This document shows positions 60,708-64,000 of a stretch of DNA of 64,000 nucleotides, piece by piece; within the stretch, counting starts at the first letter, position 1; each line of letters begins with the position of its first letter. This stretch comes from Herbidospora sakaeratensis (GTDB lineage: Bacteria > Actinomycetota > Actinomycetes > Streptosporangiales > Streptosporangiaceae), in the NCBI RefSeq assembly GCF_001570525.1, contig NZ_BBXC01000019.1, positions 143,953 to 207,952 on the forward strand. Reading direction: 5' to 3'. The position numbers and the translations under genes are program-made. Below the pieces are notes generated by a model. The model saw nothing but the letters and a program-made list of their open reading frames with translations. It was not told the origin of the DNA and ran no database searches.

Positions 60708-60833
60708 GCCACCATGAACCCGGTCAGGGGGCACGGAAAGTGACAACCTGCCCAGGCAGGGCAAGCAGTGAAATTTCTCGTATCGGCAGAATAGGCAACG
60801 CCAGCGGGAAACGACAGAGAAATGTTTGAGCCG

Positions 60834-61436
60834 TTACCCCGAAACTTTCGCAACCTCGGAGAAGTCCTCGCCCATCTCCATGAGGCTGGCCTGGAGGACC
60901 TCGCCCAGGGGGCGCGACTCGCGCTCGTCGAGCCAGACCGCGATGGCGACGCGCAGCGCCGCCAGGAAGGCCGCCGCCATCACACGCGGGCGCAGCGTGT
61001 GGTCGTCGAGGCCCTCGCGGGCGGCGACCTCGACGGCGATCTCGTTCTCGAGCAGGGCCTGGTTGGCCAGCTGGCGGGCGAGCAGGGCCGGGTGGCGGCG
61101 GGCCAGCCGGGTGCGCATCGCCCATTCGCGGTCGGCCTCCTTGCCCTGGGCCGCGTAGAGCTCGGCGGAGGCGCGGCAGAGGGCGGGCCAGGCGCGTTCG
61201 GCGGCCGGGCGGCGGCGGATGCCTTCGACGAGGTCCTGGATGCGCTGCTCCTCGCCGTAGAGGACGGCGTCCTCCTTGCCGGCGAAGTAGTTGGAGAAGG
61301 TGCGCCGGGAGATGTTGGCGGCGTCGGCGACGGCCTCGACGGTCACCGCGTCGAAGCCCAGCTCCACGGTCAGCCGCAGCGCGGCCTCGTGGACCGCCTG
61401 CCGGGTCTCGGCCTTCTTCCGCTCTCTCAGTCCCAC
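60834..61436 (-). CDS. TetR family transcriptional regulator
   Basis: A 200-residue repressor. The N-terminal HTH (RQAVHEAALRLTVELGFDAV, ISRRTFSNYFAGKEDAV) is typical of TetR regulators and the remaining helices form a ligand pocket. It is divergent from an MFS exporter with a palindrome CGCAAATTTGCG in the 51-bp gap, so it probably controls efflux and, through the downstream palindrome, perhaps the biosynthetic genes. GTG 61436 is the start. Confidence 0.9.
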   Translation of the reverse strand: MGLRERKKAETRQAVHEAALRLTVELGFDAVTVEAVADAANISRRTFSNYFAGKEDAVLYGEEQRIQDLVEGIRRRPAAERAWPALCRASAELYAAQGKEADREWAMRTRLARRHPALLARQLANQALLENEIAVEVAAREGLDDHTLRPRVMAAAFLAALRVAIAVWLDERESRPLGEVLQASLMEMGEDFSEVAKVSG

Positions 61437-61456
61437 AGCAGGCACCCTACTGTGCA

Positions 61457-61468
61457 CGCAAATTTGCG
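61457..61468. promoter_or_regulatory. TetR operator palindrome CGCAAATTTGCG
   Basis: A perfect 12-bp palindrome between the divergent TetR and MFS starts, just upstream of the MFS -10 hexamer. Its position would block the promoter when bound. Confidence 0.7.
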
Positions 61469-61475
61469 CAATGGG

Positions 61476-61481
61476 TAAAGT
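61476..61481 (+). promoter_or_regulatory. -10 hexamer TAAAGT of the leaderless MFS transcript
   Basis: TAAAGT fits TAnnnT. The expected transcription start is 61488, exactly the first base of the GTG start codon, indicating a leaderless mRNA. Confidence 0.5.
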
Positions 61482-61487
61482 TGCCGT

Positions 61488-62933
61488 GTGAGCAAAAATT
61501 CTCGACAAGTCCTGGAGGCGCTCAGCGGCCTCCTGCTCGTGCTCTTCGTCGCGATGATCTCCAGCACGATCGTCTCGGTCGCGCTCCCGCAGATCATCAC
61601 CGCGCTGAAGGGCACCCAGTCGCAGTACACCTGGGTCGTCACCGCCTCTCTGCTGACCGCGACCGCGACGACCCCGATCTGGGGCCGCCTCGCCGACCTC
61701 TACAACAAGAAGACCCTTCTCCAGGTCGCCGTCGGCCTGTTCCTCATCGGCTCGCTGGCCTGCGGGTTCGCCCAGAACACCGCGCAGCTGATCGGCTTCC
61801 GGGCCGTCCAGGGCCTCGGCATGGGCGCCCTCCAGGTGCTCGTCCAGGTGATCATCGCGGCGATGATCCCGCCGAAGGAGCGCGGCAAGTACAACGGCTA
61901 CCTCGGCGGCGTGATGGCCGTGGCCACCGTCGGCGGCCCGCTGCTCGGCGGCGTCATCGCCGACACCTCGTGGCTCGGCTGGCGCTGGTGCTTCTGGATC
62001 GCCGTGCCGTTCTGCGTGGTCGCCTGGGCGCTGCTGTTCAAGACCCTCAAGGTCGAGACCATTCGCCGCGACGTCACCGTCGACTACGCCGGGGCCGGCC
62101 TCATCGCCGCCGGCGTCAGCGTGCTGCTCGTCTGGATCACCTTCGTCGGCAACTCGTTCGACTGGATCTCCTGGCAGAGCGGCGTCATGGTCGGCGGCTC
62201 GCTGGTGCTGCTCGGCCTGGCCACCTATGTGGAGTCGCGGGTCAAGGACCCGGTCGTCCCGCTGCACGTCATCAAGCAGCGCACCCCGGCCCTGGCGATC
62301 CTCGCGAGCCTCGCGGTCGGCATGGCGATGTTCGGCGGCGCCGTCTTCCTCGGGCAGTACTACCAGGTCGGCCGGGGCTTCACGCCCACCGAGGCCGGGC
62401 TGATGACGATCCCGATGATGGCCGGCGTGCTGCTCTCCTCGGCGATCTCGGGCCAGATCATCTCCCGCACCGGCCGCGTCCGCCCGTGGATCATCTCGGG
62501 CTCGGTCATCCTCACCGTCGGCTTCCTCGGCCTCTCGCGGATCGACCACACCACCTCGATCTGGTGGATCATCCCGGCGATGGTGCTGGTCGGCGCGGGC
62601 GTCGGCATGTCGATGCAGAACCTGGTGCTGGCCCTGCAGAACACCGTGGCCTTGCACGACCTGGGCGCCGCCAGCGGCGCGATCACCTTCTTCCGCTCCC
62701 TCGGCGGCACCATCGGCGTCTCGGTCCTCGGCGCGATCCTGGCCGACCAGGTCGCCGAGAACGCCGTGCAGAGCCCGCTCCCGGCGGCCTTCGCCGACGC
62801 GACCGGCCACATCTTCCTCGTGTCGGCCGCCATCGCCGCCCTCGGCGTCGTCGCGACGTTGTTCTTCCGCCCGGCCCCGCTGCGCGAGACCGTGGAGAAG
62901 GAGGACGCCCCCGTCCCCGCCGGGGTGAGCTGA
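61488..62933 (+). CDS. MFS multidrug exporter, DHA2 (14-TM) type
   Basis: A 481-residue transporter with 14 predicted helices. Motif A appears as GRLADLYNKKT, and GYLGGVMAVATVGGPLLGG is the motif C region, typical of drug/proton antiporters. It probably exports the product of the neighbouring cluster or a toxic compound. It is divergent from the TetR gene that should repress it. GTG 61488 is the start; no ribosome site is needed because the transcript is likely leaderless. It converges with the SDR gene with four bases between the stops. Confidence 0.9.
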   Translation: MSKNSRQVLEALSGLLLVLFVAMISSTIVSVALPQIITALKGTQSQYTWVVTASLLTATATTPIWGRLADLYNKKTLLQVAVGLFLIGSLACGFAQNTAQLIGFRAVQGLGMGALQVLVQVIIAAMIPPKERGKYNGYLGGVMAVATVGGPLLGGVIADTSWLGWRWCFWIAVPFCVVAWALLFKTLKVETIRRDVTVDYAGAGLIAAGVSVLLVWITFVGNSFDWISWQSGVMVGGSLVLLGLATYVESRVKDPVVPLHVIKQRTPALAILASLAVGMAMFGGAVFLGQYYQVGRGFTPTEAGLMTIPMMAGVLLSSAISGQIISRTGRVRPWIISGSVILTVGFLGLSRIDHTTSIWWIIPAMVLVGAGVGMSMQNLVLALQNTVALHDLGAASGAITFFRSLGGTIGVSVLGAILADQVAENAVQSPLPAAFADATGHIFLVSAAIAALGVVATLFFRPAPLRETVEKEDAPVPAGVS

Positions 62934-62937
62934 CCTG

Positions 62938-63966
62938 TCAGGGGCGCTGCCCCACGCCCGTCGCCATCTCGCGGGCGCGTCCCGCCAGGCCCGACTCCGG
63001 CTCCAGCGGGGCGGTGTCCAGGCCCGCGCCCTCTCGCAGCCCCTTCAGGAAGGCGAGGATCGCCTCCTGGGAGTCGTGCGTCGGCGTCCAGCCGAGCTCC
63101 TCGCGGGCCCTCGACGTGTCCATGACCGGGATGTGCAGGGCGATGTCCAGCATCCCCGGCATGGTCGGGATCAGCCGCAGCCGCCAGGCCGCCGAGACCG
63201 CGACGCGGGCCAGCCCGGCGGGCACCGGCACCAGCCGGGCGTCGAGCAGTTCGGCCACCATGGGCATGTCGAGCACCGGCTCGCTGGCGATGTTGAACGC
63301 GCCCTTGACCGGCCGGGTCGCCGCCAGGCGGTAGGCCTGCGCCGCGTCGTCGGTGTGCAGGATCTGCAGCTTGAGCCCCGGGATGTCGGGGACCAGCGGG
63401 ATCCGGCCCGGCCGGGGCGCGAGCGGGCCGACGAAGAGCCGCCGCTGCTGGGTGGCGGCCTCGCGCTTGAAGATGAACCCGGGGCGCATCCGCACCACCC
63501 GGATGTCGGAGTGGTCGCGCTCGAAGACGTCGAGGACCCGCTCCAGGTAGGCCTTCTCGCGGCCGTAGGGCGCCCCGGGCCAGCCGTGGGTGGGCCAGCT
63601 CTCGTCGACGAGACCGCCGGGCGAGTAGGCGCCGACGGAGGAGGCGTACACCAGCGCGGGCACGCCGGCCTCGGCGACGGCGTTGAAGACCCGGATGCCG
63701 CCGATGACGTTGTTGCGCCAGGTCAAGATCGGGTTGCGCATGGGCTGGAAGAGCCAGGCGAGGTGGATCACCACGTCGGCTCCGGCGAAGATCTCCACCA
63801 GGTCGTCGGTGGAGATGTCCGCCGCCCGGAAGGCGGTCTTGCCTCCCATCGCTCCGGGCAGCCGACGGGCCACCCCCACGATCGAGGTGACCTCGGGATC
63901 CGCTTCCAGCGCCGCGAGGACACTCGTGCCGACGTTTCCGGTCGCACCAACCACGATTACTCGCAT
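62938..63966 (-). CDS. NAD(P)-dependent SDR/epimerase-type protein
   Basis: A 342-residue extended SDR. The dinucleotide-binding loop VIVVGATGNVGTSV opens the protein, YASSVGAYSPGG supplies the Ser and PYGREKAY the YxxxK catalytic pair. It is similar to NAD-dependent epimerase/dehydratases; the substrate is unknown. ATG 63966 was chosen since the Rossmann fold begins at once; an in-frame ATG at 63993 would add nine residues. Its tie to the cluster is only proximity. Confidence 0.85.
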   Translation of the reverse strand: MRVIVVGATGNVGTSVLAALEADPEVTSIVGVARRLPGAMGGKTAFRAADISTDDLVEIFAGADVVIHLAWLFQPMRNPILTWRNNVIGGIRVFNAVAEAGVPALVYASSVGAYSPGGLVDESWPTHGWPGAPYGREKAYLERVLDVFERDHSDIRVVRMRPGFIFKREAATQQRRLFVGPLAPRPGRIPLVPDIPGLKLQILHTDDAAQAYRLAATRPVKGAFNIASEPVLDMPMVAELLDARLVPVPAGLARVAVSAAWRLRLIPTMPGMLDIALHIPVMDTSRAREELGWTPTHDSQEAILAFLKGLREGAGLDTAPLEPESGLAGRAREMATGVGQRP

Positions 63967-64000
63967 ATCGGGCGAATGCCCCAGACCATGCACCCGAAAC

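Overview
The window is about 70% GC, densely packed DNA with frequent GTG/TTG starts, SARP regulators, actinobacterial Ser/Thr kinases, LytR-CpsA-Psr (LCP) wall proteins and an F420/flavin LLM oxidoreductase. This points to a filamentous actinomycete. Streptosporangiaceae or a relative is my inference from gene content, not shown by a marker gene. There is no rRNA, CRISPR array or convincing tRNA. The only transposon-related sequence is a decayed TnpB gene.

Left part (1-14.1 kb): the edge of a zinc-ribbon gene, a HemK-like methyltransferase, a large SARP/NB-ARC/TPR regulator facing a small secreted protein, a GNAT acetyltransferase, a divergent aminotransferase/LysR pair around a 9-bp-arm inverted repeat, RNase HII, a small K+ channel, a CooC/ParA-like ATPase with a partner behind a Zur/Fur-like box, a membrane kinase with an altered catalytic core, and the TnpB remnant.

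Middle (14.1-32 kb): a sulfonate-type ABC operon whose last gene is an Rrf2 repressor, a Uma2-type nuclease fold, two LCP wall-polymer ligases, and a nine-gene region for uptake and breakdown of beta-mannosides. That region has a LacI regulator, a perfect CebR/CelR-type operator, a lipoprotein binding protein with peptide-type permeases and ATPases, a GH2 beta-mannosidase, a ROK sugar kinase and mannose-6-phosphate isomerase. Together they would import manno-oligosaccharides, cut them to mannose and lead this into fructose-6-phosphate.

32-51.3 kb: small housekeeping and surface genes. These are an S4 protein, a DUF1772 protein, a rhomboid-like protein with a DUF2156 aminoacyl-lipid transferase, an HTH/SRPBCC pair, a DMT exporter, a GTPase-less group of roadblock-type proteins, a three-gene WxL-like/DUF916 surface operon, an LLM oxidoreductase, a PL11 rhamnogalacturonan lyase with a CBM2, an AT-richer accessory stretch (46.4-47.7 kb), an acyl-CoA dehydrogenase, a WD40-propeller kinase and a rhodanese.

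Right part (51.3-64 kb): the most unusual region, a compact and atypical non-ribosomal-peptide-like cluster. A SARP/BTAD regulator, a methyltransferase and an AhpD-fold protein converge on four translationally coupled genes (AMP ligase, eroded C-A-C-A-PCP megasynthase, free carrier protein, free condensation protein). They are followed by a TetR repressor facing an MFS exporter, and an SDR. No complete extension module and no thioesterase are visible, so the product cannot be predicted from standard NRPS logic.
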